A DNA stretch of 32,764 bases from Bryobacterales bacterium. Lineage in GTDB: Bacteria > Acidobacteriota > Terriglobia > Bryobacterales > Bryobacteraceae. Both the position numbers and the translations under genes were made by a program. Under the pieces are notes generated by a model. It was given only the letters and a program-made list of their open reading frames with translations, made no database searches and was not told where the DNA came from. This document shows positions 24,571 to 32,720 of the stretch, piece after piece. The stretch lies in contig JADZCI010000097.1 in the NCBI GenBank assembly GCA_020851655.1, forward strand, positions 1 through 32,764, in the 5' to 3' direction. Positions within the stretch are counted from its first letter, which is position 1. Every line of letters begins with the position of its first letter.

Positions 24571-25308
24571 TTGGGAAGACTCTGGCCCTCGGGGCTCCTC
24601 GCCGTGGTGTTGGTGCTGATGGCGCCAGCCGAGGGGCAGCAGCCTGTCACCAGCAACGAGATTCTCACGTACGGTGCGGAATGGCGGTTTGTGCGTGCGG
24701 GAGAGGTGCGCCTCTTGCTGCAAGGCGCCAATCAGACTCGCCTGGATCTTCAGACAGCCGGCCTGGTGGCGCAACTTTACTCCGTCGACGACAAGTACCA
24801 GGTCAATTACAATTCGGGATATTGCGTGGCCGACTCGCTGTTGAACGCGCGCGAGGGACGCCGGCACCGGGAAACGCGGATCACATTCGACTCGGACCAC
24901 AAGCGCGCCAGCTATCTCGAGAAAGATCTGGTCAAGGACACAACTGTGCTGGCCAAGGAAATCGACACGGCTGCCTGCGTTCACGATGTTCTCGGCGCGA
25001 TGCAGAAGTTGCGATTACAACCGCTGCAGCCAGGACAAAACGCCACGTTTCCGCTGAGCGACGGAAAGAAGTTCGTCAATGCCCGCGTCGAGTGCCAAGC
25101 CAAAGAGCTGATCAAAACTCCGTTGGGAAACTTTCCGAGCGTCCGCTATGAGGCATTGATTTTTAATGGTGTGCTTTTTGGACGCAAAGGACGGGCCTTT
25201 CTGTGGCTGACGGACGACGAAAAGCGCCTCCCCGTCCAGTTCCGCATTCAACTGCCGTTTTATGTCGGAACTGTGACGCTGCAACTCGAGAAGCTGGAGC
25301 GTCCATGA
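24571..25308 (+). CDS. Exported DUF3108-like protein
   Basis: A 245-residue protein of the DUF3108 type, an exported beta-rich fold of unknown function. The signal peptide is about 1-22 (LLAVVLVLMAPAEG). The body begins ILTYGAEWRFVRAGEVRL, as in the family, where this segment describes an N-terminal beta strand pair. It ends QFRIQLPFYVGTVTLQLEKLE, the usual final strands. The start is a TTG at 24571, which gives the signal peptide directly; no ATG in frame would keep it. The TGA stop overlaps the ATG of the SGNH hydrolase gene (ATGA), so the two are co-translated. DUF3108 proteins have been suggested to bind lipids or to act at the envelope, but this is not established. Confidence 0.75.
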   Translation: MGRLWPSGLLAVVLVLMAPAEGQQPVTSNEILTYGAEWRFVRAGEVRLLLQGANQTRLDLQTAGLVAQLYSVDDKYQVNYNSGYCVADSLLNAREGRRHRETRITFDSDHKRASYLEKDLVKDTTVLAKEIDTAACVHDVLGAMQKLRLQPLQPGQNATFPLSDGKKFVNARVECQAKELIKTPLGNFPSVRYEALIFNGVLFGRKGRAFLWLTDDEKRLPVQFRIQLPFYVGTVTLQLEKLERP

Positions 25309-26387
25309 AGTTGATTCCAACCATTGCCTTTCTGTTGACGGGAGTTTCCGCCCAGAGTCCCGCGCCTCAGGGTACACTTACCGAGGCGCAGGCGGTCGCA
25401 GTCTACGAACGCGCGGTGCAACTGATGGAGTCGACGGGATTCGCCATCCCGAACCTGACGCAGCCCGCGGCGCCGCTGACCGAGTCGGCGCGCCAGTCGG
25501 TACTGTCGCTCAAGGGACTGGGCGGCGGCAACCCGGATGTGCATTACCAGTTTCTGACCAGCCTCCGCGCCTATTTGATGCTGGCCGATGCGGTCCGGAA
25601 ACCGAACCCGTTTCCTGTCGAAGCCAAACGCCAATTGGTTGAATTGCGTGATGCGCTCTCCACTTCCGAAACGTACTTTGAAGCTTTGATCGAGCGGGTT
25701 TACCGGGCTTCCCGCAGCTCGGACCGGGATAATCTGGCTCGCTACCAGGATTCCAATGCCCGCATCGGCGCGCCGGCTCCCAACCGCCCGCGAGTCGTAT
25801 TTCTCGGTGACTCCATCACGGATTCATGGCGGCTGAACGAATATTTTCCGGACAAGGACTTCATCAACCGGGGCATCGGCGGGCAAATCACCGGACAAAT
25901 GCTGGGCCGGTTCAACGCGGATGTCATCCGCCTGAAGCCGGCCGCAGTGCTGATTCTCGCGGGCACCAACGATATTGCGCGCGGCGTCTCGCTGTCTGCG
26001 ATTCAAGACAACCTGGCGATGATGGCGGACCTGGCCGTGGCGCACCAGATCAAGCCGATTTTCGCGACCCTGCTGCCGGTCAGCGATTATCACAAGAACA
26101 CCAATCCTTCCTACGAGCGCACCAAGGCGCGTCCGCTCGCGGTGATTCGCAATTTGAACCAGTGGCTGAACGAGTTTTGCCGCGTGCGGAATTTCACGTT
26201 TGTGAATTACTATTCCGTGCTGGCCGACCCGAGCGGCCAGTTCAAGTCCGACCTGGCGCAAGACGGGCTGCACCCCGACCCTCCGGGGTACCGTTTGATG
26301 GCTCCGTTGGCGCTGGAGGCCATCAACAAGACGATTGCCCCGGCTCCGGCGGCACAAACGCAAGGCAAGAAGCGGCGTCTATTCTAG
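25305..26387 (+). CDS. Exported SGNH/GDSL-type hydrolase
   Basis: A 360-residue exported esterase-type enzyme. The signal peptide is about 1-17 (IAFLLTGVSAQ). An alpha-helical segment (about 25-150) precedes the SGNH domain, where all blocks are visible: block I FLGDSITD with nucleophile S170, block II NRGIGGQ (G190), block III ILAGTND (N222) and block V DGLHPDPPGY (D320, H323). Such enzymes cleave acyl or acetyl groups from lipids, polysaccharides or peptidoglycan. The N-terminal extension is longer than in minimal SGNH proteins and is not recognised. It overlaps the upstream DUF3108-like gene by 4 nt and is followed 4 nt later by an unrecognised secreted protein, so the three form one operon. 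Confidence 0.9.
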   Translation: MKLIPTIAFLLTGVSAQSPAPQGTLTEAQAVAVYERAVQLMESTGFAIPNLTQPAAPLTESARQSVLSLKGLGGGNPDVHYQFLTSLRAYLMLADAVRKPNPFPVEAKRQLVELRDALSTSETYFEALIERVYRASRSSDRDNLARYQDSNARIGAPAPNRPRVVFLGDSITDSWRLNEYFPDKDFINRGIGGQITGQMLGRFNADVIRLKPAAVLILAGTNDIARGVSLSAIQDNLAMMADLAVAHQIKPIFATLLPVSDYHKNTNPSYERTKARPLAVIRNLNQWLNEFCRVRNFTFVNYYSVLADPSGQFKSDLAQDGLHPDPPGYRLMAPLALEAINKTIAPAPAAQTQGKKRRLF

Positions 26388-26391
26388 AGGT

Positions 26392-27462
26392 ATGCGGTTG
26401 TTGCGCCTCATGGCGCTCGCCCTGTTGGTGTTCGCCGCGCAGGCACAGGTCAAGCTGTCTGTTGCGCAGCTCAAGTCATTTTTGCGCTCCTCGATTCAAC
26501 TTCAACATCCGGACAAAAAAGTCGCCGAGTACTTGAAAAAGGTTGTGCTGACCGAGAGTCTGGATGACCGCACCATTGAGACTTTGCAGGGCGAGGGCAT
26601 CGGTCCAAAGACCGCCGAAGCGCTGCGCGGTTTGCGCGACGCCTCCGCAGCCTTGCCGAAGCCGGGCGTCGAACCACCAAAGCCCGCCGCACCTCCGCCG
26701 ATTCCGCCGCCCAGCGTCGAGCAGCAGAAGAAAGCCATCGATGAAGCCCGCGAGTTGGCGCTGAGTTTCAGCAAGCGTTTGCCGGACTTCATTTGTCTGC
26801 AAGTGACGCGGCGTTACGTGGATCCGTCGGGCCTCGAGTTCTTCCGCCTGGCTGATACAGTCGCCGCGCGCCTCAGCTATTTCGAGCAGAAGGAAGACTA
26901 CAAGGTCGTCTCCATCAATGGCAGCCTGGCCAATGTCGAGTACGACCGGTTGGGCGGCGCCACCTCCAGCGGCGAGTTCGGCACGATGTTGCGCGAGCTG
27001 TTCGAGCCCTCGACACAGGCCCAATTCTGGTGGGAACGCTGGGCCACTCTGCGCGGACGCCGGATGATGGTGTTCGGCTACAAGGTCCCTCAGGCGTATT
27101 CCAAGTGGCACCTGATATACGACAAGCAGCTGGACGTGGTGCCCGGCTACCACGGGCTAATTTACATCGACCGCGACGTGCCGGTTGTCATGCGCCTGAC
27201 GCTTGAAGCGACCGACGTGCCGCCGTCGTTTCCCATCCAGGAAGCCCGCACGATGATGGACTACGACTACACAACCATCGCGGACAAGGAGTTCCTGCTG
27301 CCGTTACGCGCCGAGATACGCATGCGGGAAGGGAAGTTCCTGGTCAAGAACCAGGTGGAGTTCCGCAGTTACCGCAAGTTCGGCGCTGAAGCGACCATCA
27401 CGTTCGAGACGCCCGAACCGCTTTCCGACGACAAGATCAACGAAAAGCCCCCACAAGAATAG
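26392..27462 (+). CDS. Secreted protein of unknown function with helix-hairpin-helix-like segment
   Basis: A 356-residue protein I do not recognise. It has a signal peptide (about 1-19, LMALALLVFAAQAQ), a helical segment with a helix-hairpin-helix-like motif (IETLQGEGIGPKTAEALRG, about 62-80), a proline-rich linker (about 89-108) and a C-terminal beta-rich domain (about 120-350). That domain begins LPDFICLQVTRRYVD, contains conserved-looking YDRLGG and FWWERWATLRGRRM, and ends in FRSYRKFG. Such a secreted domain with alternating strands could bind a lipid or glycan, but no function is assigned. The ATG at 26392 lies 4 nt after the SGNH hydrolase stop, with GAGG just upstream. Its TAG stop (27460-27462) abuts, with no spacer, the stop of the convergent methyltransferase gene. 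Confidence 0.7.
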   Translation: MRLLRLMALALLVFAAQAQVKLSVAQLKSFLRSSIQLQHPDKKVAEYLKKVVLTESLDDRTIETLQGEGIGPKTAEALRGLRDASAALPKPGVEPPKPAAPPPIPPPSVEQQKKAIDEARELALSFSKRLPDFICLQVTRRYVDPSGLEFFRLADTVAARLSYFEQKEDYKVVSINGSLANVEYDRLGGATSSGEFGTMLRELFEPSTQAQFWWERWATLRGRRMMVFGYKVPQAYSKWHLIYDKQLDVVPGYHGLIYIDRDVPVVMRLTLEATDVPPSFPIQEARTMMDYDYTTIADKEFLLPLRAEIRMREGKFLVKNQVEFRSYRKFGAEATITFETPEPLSDDKINEKPPQE

Positions 27463-28881
27463 TCAGCCGCGGAGGAGCCGCAGCATGCTCAGGTTGACGG
27501 AAAGGCGGCGGTCGTCGCCGGCTACCTGATAGGTGGGTGATGCGTGGACTTCGACCGTGTAGGTTGCCGTGTCGGCTACGGGAGTCTCCAGGACGAAGAG
27601 ACCGGGCCGGCTAATCTCCCACGCTCCCGCCTCGGCGCCGTTGACGACAATCCGGATTTGCTTTGGCTGGCTGTGGCGCAACCACGCTTCGCTCGCGTAA
27701 CCACGCACTCGCAGGATGTGTGTTCCTGGTGAGACGCGCTCCAGTTTCGCTGCCGCCGTGGCGCCGATCCAGCGGTACTTGTTGCCGTAGATGCCTTCCA
27801 ATTCGAAAAAGCCGCTGATCAGGCGGTCTTCGTGCGGCGCCTGGCTGAAATCGATGATGTCCGGCCGGTCACCCGGATACAGTTCGTTCTTGGTCGCGGT
27901 GGGAAGCAGGTTGTAAACGCCGTCTTCGTCGGGAGCGCGGTAGCGGCACCCGGTACACACGAGCGCGTCCGCATCCTTGACAAACGCGCTTCCACAGTCG
28001 GGGCACCGGAGCAGTTGGCTCCACTCGGCGCGCGCTTCAACCGGAGCGGTTCCCGCTTTCTTGCAGACCGCCGCCAGGGTTCCGCCCAGCAGGCGAGCGG
28101 GCAGCCAGTCCGATCCCAGACGGTCAAGGCGGCGTCCAGCCTGGCGCACGACCCGCTCGCCCCAGCCGCGTTCGGCGACGAAAAGGTGATGGCGGGATTC
28201 TGGAAAGTGCGTCTGAATCAGGTTGTGCCACTTGACCAGCGTCATCGTGTGGTTCTGCCGGATGCCAAAGCTCTCTTCCTGATGCGCCCCAATGACGTCC
28301 TGCACGAGGTAGCCCAGGAGTCCCCAGGCGTGCAGTTTGCGTTCCCAGGGCTTCATTTCGCGCTCGTAGGGCGCCCGATAGAGACGGAGCGAGAGGATGC
28401 GGCGGATGGGTTCTTCGGCGAACAGAAAAACACCTCCCGGCGCCAGAACCCGCTTCACCTCTACAAACACCGCTTCGATGTCCATAAACTGGCTCAACAT
28501 CTGAAAGGCCATGACGAGGCGCAGCGAATTGTCGGCAAACGGAAGGCGCAAGGCGTCTCCGGCGACCCGGACCGGCGCTTTTGTGAGCCCCCAGGCGGCC
28601 ATCAACGCCTTTCCGTACCGCAGGGAATCGGCGGAAATGTCCAACGCGAAGCCATCGGCGCCAAACTCATTGGCCAGCATGTAGCTGGAGTGGCCGGCAT
28701 TGGATCCGATTTCGAGGAACGGCGTCATGGGCCCAATGAAATCGAGATGCTGGCGAATGACCGCGCCCCGGCGTTCGTTCTCGGCGCGGTAGGCTGCCAT
28801 GGCGCGCTCGGGTTCGCCCAGCGACGCAAACTGGTGGAACTCGACCTCGGCGCGCTTGACCGCAAGGGACTGGGCTTCCAT
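27463..28881 (-). CDS. SAM-dependent methyltransferase with zinc ribbon and C-terminal beta-sandwich
   Basis: A 472-residue protein in three parts. Residues about 30-240 are a class I methyltransferase with SAM motif I LEIGSNAG (56-63), the acidic end of strand 2 in ALDIS and LAPGGVFLFAEEP. Residues about 288-330 are a Trm112-like zinc ribbon, CPDC (C293, C296) and CTGC (C309, C312), followed by DGVYNLLP. Residues about 350-472 look like a beta-sandwich (GFFELEGIYGNKYRWIG to SVNLSMLRLLRG) of a type seen in surface-glycan enzymes. This suggests modification of a surface polysaccharide or lipid, but no substrate is known. The start ATG at 28881 follows the lipoprotein gene stop by 4 nt. The stop abuts that of the convergent gene. 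Confidence 0.85.
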   Translation of the reverse strand: MEAQSLAVKRAEVEFHQFASLGEPERAMAAYRAENERRGAVIRQHLDFIGPMTPFLEIGSNAGHSSYMLANEFGADGFALDISADSLRYGKALMAAWGLTKAPVRVAGDALRLPFADNSLRLVMAFQMLSQFMDIEAVFVEVKRVLAPGGVFLFAEEPIRRILSLRLYRAPYEREMKPWERKLHAWGLLGYLVQDVIGAHQEESFGIRQNHTMTLVKWHNLIQTHFPESRHHLFVAERGWGERVVRQAGRRLDRLGSDWLPARLLGGTLAAVCKKAGTAPVEARAEWSQLLRCPDCGSAFVKDADALVCTGCRYRAPDEDGVYNLLPTATKNELYPGDRPDIIDFSQAPHEDRLISGFFELEGIYGNKYRWIGATAAAKLERVSPGTHILRVRGYASEAWLRHSQPKQIRIVVNGAEAGAWEISRPGLFVLETPVADTATYTVEVHASPTYQVAGDDRRLSVNLSMLRLLRG

Positions 28882-28885
28882 GGCG

Positions 28886-29257
28886 CTATTGCACCCAGCG
28901 TCCGCCGATCATACGGCGTTCTACTTTGTCGCGGAAAGCGGGGTCCAGTTCCGGATTGGCTGTCAGGATGAGGAGATCGGCGGGGTCACCCGCCTGGATC
29001 GTTTTGCCAGGCGTGTTGGAGGCGACGAATTTGCCCAGTCCGCTGATCTTGTCCGAATCGCGCGGCACCGGGACGCTGGCTTGAGGGCCGGCGGCTTCGA
29101 TCTTTCCGCCTTTGATGACGATAACGGAATAGGGTACCGAGACATGGTTCCGGGCATCCACCAACCCGGCGCCGACGATGACCTGCGCCGGCGCGTTGCC
29201 GGGTGGGCTACAAGCCGCAAGAAATACCACACAAGAGAGAAGACAGCGTTTCAACAA
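28886..29257 (-). CDS. Small lipoprotein resembling an amidohydrolase composite domain without the catalytic barrel
   Basis: A 123-residue lipoprotein: MLKRCLLSC, then a hydrophobic stretch and lipobox LAAC (C16). Residues about 25-77 (VIVGAGLVDARNHVSVPYS, KGGKIEAAGP) match the N-terminal beta-sandwich strands of imidazolonepropionase-type amidohydrolases. Residues about 78-123 (QAGDPADLLILTANPELDP, ERRMIGGRWV) match their C-terminal strands. The metal-binding TIM barrel of about 280 residues, which normally lies between them, is absent, so hydrolase activity is not expected. The frame is intact and placed tightly between two genes, so it is probably a functional remnant or binding module. 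The start is TTG at 29257 or TTG at 29254, the latter forming a TTGA overlap with the HAD stop. Confidence 0.75.
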   Translation of the reverse strand: MLKRCLLSCVVFLAACSPPGNAPAQVIVGAGLVDARNHVSVPYSVIVIKGGKIEAAGPQASVPVPRDSDKISGLGKFVASNTPGKTIQAGDPADLLILTANPELDPAFRDKVERRMIGGRWVQ

Positions 29258-29937
29258 ACAATTGACTCCACGGAAAGACTGCGCATATCGGGAACCACCA
29301 GGTCGGGCTGGTATGTCCGAAGCTCTTCGACATCGGCGAGGCCGGTTCCCACGGCAATCGACCGCAAGCCGTTGGCGCGGGCTGCGAGGATGTCGTTCGG
29401 GTGGTCGCCGATCAGCACGATGGGGCTCGATGACTCAATCCACCCGGCGCGGCGGGCTTCGGCCACGGCGAGTTTGGCCAACTGTGCCCGTGTTTGCGCG
29501 GACTCGGCGAAAGCGCCGAAACGGAAATGCCGGCGCAGGCCGGCTTGCTCCATTTTGCGCCAGCCAATGCGGCTGAGGTTGCCAGTAACAAGCCCCATGA
29601 CAGTCTGCCGGCGGCTCAAGCGATGCAGCAAGGAGCGCACACCGGGGCAAACGTAGCGCCGCAAGTCCGGGCAGCGCTTCACATACAGGCGCTGGGCGCG
29701 AGTGAAGATTTGGGGCAGCGAAGAACGGATCGCCGGCCTGGGAAGTCCGCAGCGTCTCAGCATCTGAGCCAGAATGTCGCCATCGAGCATCCCTTGCACC
29801 GGGATTCCATCGGTGGTCGCGGCCAATCCCGTCACCAGGCGCACAGCATCTTCGAGTACTTGACGGTGATGCGGACCCGCGCGGCGGATCAACGTGCCGT
29901 CGATATCGAACAGGACAAGAGCGGGGGGAAGCACCAA
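29251..29937 (-). CDS. HAD-superfamily phosphatase (phosphoglycolate phosphatase-like)
   Basis: A 228-residue cytoplasmic haloacid-dehalogenase hydrolase. Motif I is FDIDGT (D11, D13), motif II Thr is in GLVTGN (T118) and motif IV is IGDHPND (D178, D182). A helical cap lies between motifs I and II. Members dephosphorylate sugar phosphates, phosphoglycolate or similar small molecules; the substrate is not identifiable. The gene is the first of a three-gene unit, overlapping the barrel-less amidohydrolase lipoprotein gene by 4-7 nt, followed by a methyltransferase. It starts 61 bp from the divergent deacetylase gene, so both promoters must lie in that short gap. Confidence 0.88.
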   Translation of the reverse strand: MVLPPALVLFDIDGTLIRRAGPHHRQVLEDAVRLVTGLAATTDGIPVQGMLDGDILAQMLRRCGLPRPAIRSSLPQIFTRAQRLYVKRCPDLRRYVCPGVRSLLHRLSRRQTVMGLVTGNLSRIGWRKMEQAGLRRHFRFGAFAESAQTRAQLAKLAVAEARRAGWIESSSPIVLIGDHPNDILAARANGLRSIAVGTGLADVEELRTYQPDLVVPDMRSLSVESIVC

Positions 29938-29998
29938 TCTTTCATTCTAACTTTGGAACTCCTGTCCGAAGCCGTACGATAGAATGGCCGGAGAAATG

Positions 29999-30859
29999 AT
30001 GCGAAGAGTCTTGCTCGCCGCCGCGTTGGCCATGATTCCATGCGCCGCCCAACAGAAGCTCCGGGTGATTGCCTTTGGCGCCCATCCCGACGATTGCGAT
30101 ATCAAGTTTGGCGGCACGGCGGCCAAGTTTGCCAAACAGGGACACCTGGTCAAGTTCGTGTCCATCACCAACGGCGATGCGGGGCATCAGGAAATGGGCG
30201 GCGGCGCGCTCGCCCGGCGGCGGTACGCCGAGACTCAGGAATCGGCCCGGCGCCTCGGCATTGCGGAATACGAGGTCTTCGACAATCATGACGGCGAGTT
30301 GCTGCCGACCATCGAAGTTCGCCGCCAGGTGATCCGCGCGATTCGCCAGTGGAAAGCCGATATTGTCATCGCGCCCCGCCCGAATGACTACCATCCGGAT
30401 CATCGATACACGGGGGTCCTGATTCAGGATGCCGCCTACATGGTGGTGGTTCCGAACATTGTGCCCGACACGCCCGCGCTCGCGAACAACCCGGTGTTCC
30501 TTTACTACCAGGATGGATTCCAGAAGCCGTCTCCGTTCCGGCCGGATGTGGTGGTTCCGCTCGATGATATTTGGGACACCAAGATCAACGGGATGGACGC
30601 GCACACGTCGCAGTTTTATGAATGGCTGGCGTGGGTGGATCATAAGCTCGCCGAAGTGCCCAAGGATCCGGTTGAACGCAAGCGCTGGCTCTCGGGGATG
30701 CGGCTCCAGCCCATCGACGCGGCCGTAAAGGCGACGCTCGTCGACGAGCTTGGCGCGGAACGCGCGGCCAAGGTTGGGAAGGTGGAAGCGTTCGAGCTTT
30801 GCGAGTATGGCCGCCGCCCGTCGCTGGCGGAATTGAGGAAGATGTTTCCAATCCCGTGA
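29999..30859 (+). CDS. Exported PIG-L/LmbE family deacetylase
   Basis: A 286-residue zinc-dependent N-deacetylase family protein. A signal peptide (MRRVLLAAALAMIPCAAQQ) leads to the metal motif AHPDD (H29, D31, D32) and the third zinc ligand in RPNDYHPDHR (H135). Family members remove acetyl groups from GlcNAc-containing compounds such as GlcNAc-inositol or antibiotic precursors; exported acidobacterial members have unknown substrates. In-frame ATGs are at 29984, 29996 and 29999. The last is chosen because GGAG ends 5 nt before it and the signal peptide then starts cleanly. The stop overlaps the GTG start of selA (GTGA), so translation is coupled. No functional tie to selenocysteine synthesis is evident. 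Confidence 0.9.
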   Translation: MRRVLLAAALAMIPCAAQQKLRVIAFGAHPDDCDIKFGGTAAKFAKQGHLVKFVSITNGDAGHQEMGGGALARRRYAETQESARRLGIAEYEVFDNHDGELLPTIEVRRQVIRAIRQWKADIVIAPRPNDYHPDHRYTGVLIQDAAYMVVVPNIVPDTPALANNPVFLYYQDGFQKPSPFRPDVVVPLDDIWDTKINGMDAHTSQFYEWLAWVDHKLAEVPKDPVERKRWLSGMRLQPIDAAVKATLVDELGAERAAKVGKVEAFELCEYGRRPSLAELRKMFPIP

Positions 30860-32166
30860 ACGAGCGGCTTCGGACGCTGCCTTCGGTCGATGCGCTCGCT
30901 GGCATAACCCCCGAAGCGGCACGTTACCCTCACCGAGTGGTTGTGGCGGAGGCACGGCGCGTCATTGAAGCGGCGCGCCAGCAACTTCTCGCGGGAATCG
31001 ACCCGCCTTCGGATCTTTCCGCGGAACTGGCTCGCGCGCTCGAACGCCTCCGCAACCCTTCGCTGCGGCGGGTGATCAACGCCACCGGCGTCGTGCTTCA
31101 TACCAACCTGGGGCGCGCGCCGCTGCCGCCGGCTTCTCCTTTTGGGCTCTACTCGAATCTGGAGTACGACCTCGAAGAAGGCAAGCGGGGCAAGAGGGAT
31201 GCTCATTTCGCACCGCTTCTCGAACGGCTGCTGGGCTCGGCCGGAATCGCGGTGAACAATGGCGCCGCGGCCGTGTGGCTGGTGCTCAGGGAGTTCGCCG
31301 CCGGTCACGAAGTCATCGTTTCACGCGGCGAGCTGATTGAAATCGGCGACGGTTTCAGGATCCCCGACATTATGGCCGAATCCGGCGCCAAACTCGTCGA
31401 AGTCGGCGCCACCAACCGCACCCGGATCGAGGATTATCAAAGGGCCATTACCGCCAGGACCCGCCTCATTCTGAGGGTGCACCCGAGCAATTTCCGGATA
31501 GAGGGGTTCTCGGGAAGCCCGACTCTTGAAGAACTGGCCGCGCTCGCGTCGGAACGCGCGATTCCCTTGTACGAAGACCTTGGCAGCGGGAACCTCTGGG
31601 ATCTGTCCGCGTGGGGTATCGACGAGCCTACCGTGGCTGCCAGTCTCAAAGCTGGCGCCGGCTTGGTGTCTTTCAGCGGCGACAAGCTGCTGGGAGGTCC
31701 GCAAGCCGGAATTATTGCCGGCCGGGCGGAACTTGTCGAGCGGGTTCGAAGGAATCCCATGTACCGGGCGCTGCGTCTCGACAAACTGGCCGTGGCGGCG
31801 CTGGCACGAACGCTTCGCGCCACACTGCTCGAATCCTGGGATGAGCTTCCGGCGCTGGCGATGATCCGGCAGCCGCTCAAAGCCCTTTACGCCCGCGCGC
31901 AGCGCCTCGCCTCGGCTGTGAACGGGGAATTGATGGAAGGAGAATCCGTGATCGGCGGCGGATCGACTCCCGCGCAAACGCTGCCCGCATGGCTGGTGGC
32001 GTTGCCGGGTGATGCCATCCGGTTGGAATCGCGCCTGCGGCGAGGGGATCCCCCGGTCATCGCCAGAATCGAAAATGGGCGGCTTCTGATCGACCTCCGC
32101 ACCACCGGACCGGAGGAAGATCAAACGCTGTTGGAAGCGGTTCAGCGGGCGCTGCTCCCGGCTTAG
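30856..32166 (+). CDS. selA: L-seryl-tRNA(Sec) selenium transferase
   Basis: SelA converts seryl-tRNA(Sec) to selenocysteyl-tRNA using selenophosphate and PLP. The 436-residue protein keeps the family signatures [18 protein letters not shown] (71-88), [15 protein letters not shown] (98-112), [28 protein letters not shown] and [14 protein letters not shown] with the PLP Lys at K277. The N-terminal tRNA-binding segment ([12 protein letters not shown]) is present, so it is not a short SelA-like homolog. The GTG start at 30856 (GTGA overlap with the deacetylase stop) is preferred to upstream candidates because it begins at this conserved segment. Its presence implies selB, selD and tRNA-Sec elsewhere. 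The TAG stop overlaps the convergent efp stop by 4 bases. Confidence 0.93.
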   Translation: MNERLRTLPSVDALAGITPEAARYPHRVVVAEARRVIEAARQQLLAGIDPPSDLSAELARALERLRNPSLRRVINATGVVLHTNLGRAPLPPASPFGLYSNLEYDLEEGKRGKRDAHFAPLLERLLGSAGIAVNNGAAAVWLVLREFAAGHEVIVSRGELIEIGDGFRIPDIMAESGAKLVEVGATNRTRIEDYQRAITARTRLILRVHPSNFRIEGFSGSPTLEELAALASERAIPLYEDLGSGNLWDLSAWGIDEPTVAASLKAGAGLVSFSGDKLLGGPQAGIIAGRAELVERVRRNPMYRALRLDKLAVAALARTLRATLLESWDELPALAMIRQPLKALYARAQRLASAVNGELMEGESVIGGGSTPAQTLPAWLVALPGDAIRLESRLRRGDPPVIARIENGRLLIDLRTTGPEEDQTLLEAVQRALLPA

Positions 32167-32720
32167 GCGCGTTCCTGGTAGGTGCCTTCGGAGGTATTGA
32201 CGCGAATTTTCTCGCCCTGGCTGACGAATGGGGGAACCTGGACCACCAGGCCGGTTTCCATCTTGGCCGGTTTCATCACGTTCGACACGGTGGCGCCCTT
32301 CAGCGCCGGCTCGGTTTCGACGACCGTCAGGTCAACGGTTGGGGGCAGTTCGACGCTGATCGGTTTGCCCTCGTAATACTCGACGTGTACACGCAACTGC
32401 GGCACCAGGTAGTCGACGCCATCTCCCAGTTGATCCCTGGTCAGGTGAGTCTGCTCAAAGTTCTCCGTGTTCATGAAGTAGTAGAACTCGCCGTCGTCGT
32501 ACATGTACTCCATCTCAACTTCTTCGAGTACGGCGCGTTCCACGCGGTCTTCGGACGAAAACCGGTGCTCAAACATCGACCCGCTGCGCAAATTGCGCAT
32601 TTTGGCCTGGACGAACCCGCGAAGGTTGCCCGGCGTCCGGTGGGTCATGCTGAAGACGGTGTGCAGCTCGTTGTTGAACTTAATGACCATGCCCGGACGC
32701 AATTGGGTTGCCTGAATCAT
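32163..32720 (-). CDS. efp: Translation elongation factor P
   Basis: EF-P binds stalled ribosomes and promotes peptide-bond formation at consecutive prolines. The 185-residue protein has all three beta-barrel domains: KOW-like N-terminal domain (1-63), central domain ([19 protein letters not shown]) and OB domain ([19 protein letters not shown] through [18 protein letters not shown]). The domain I loop reads [10 protein letters not shown]. When the following FVQAKMRNL is aligned with FARVKLRRL of E. coli, N32 sits at the site of modified Lys34, so the usual lysylation target is missing; R34 lies two residues on. Start: ATG at 32720, no clear Shine-Dalgarno. It overlaps the selA stop by 4 nt on the opposite strand. 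Confidence 0.96.
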   Translation of the reverse strand: MIQATQLRPGMVIKFNNELHTVFSMTHRTPGNLRGFVQAKMRNLRSGSMFEHRFSSEDRVERAVLEEVEMEYMYDDGEFYYFMNTENFEQTHLTRDQLGDGVDYLVPQLRVHVEYYEGKPISVELPPTVDLTVVETEPALKGATVSNVMKPAKMETGLVVQVPPFVSQGEKIRVNTSEGTYQERA

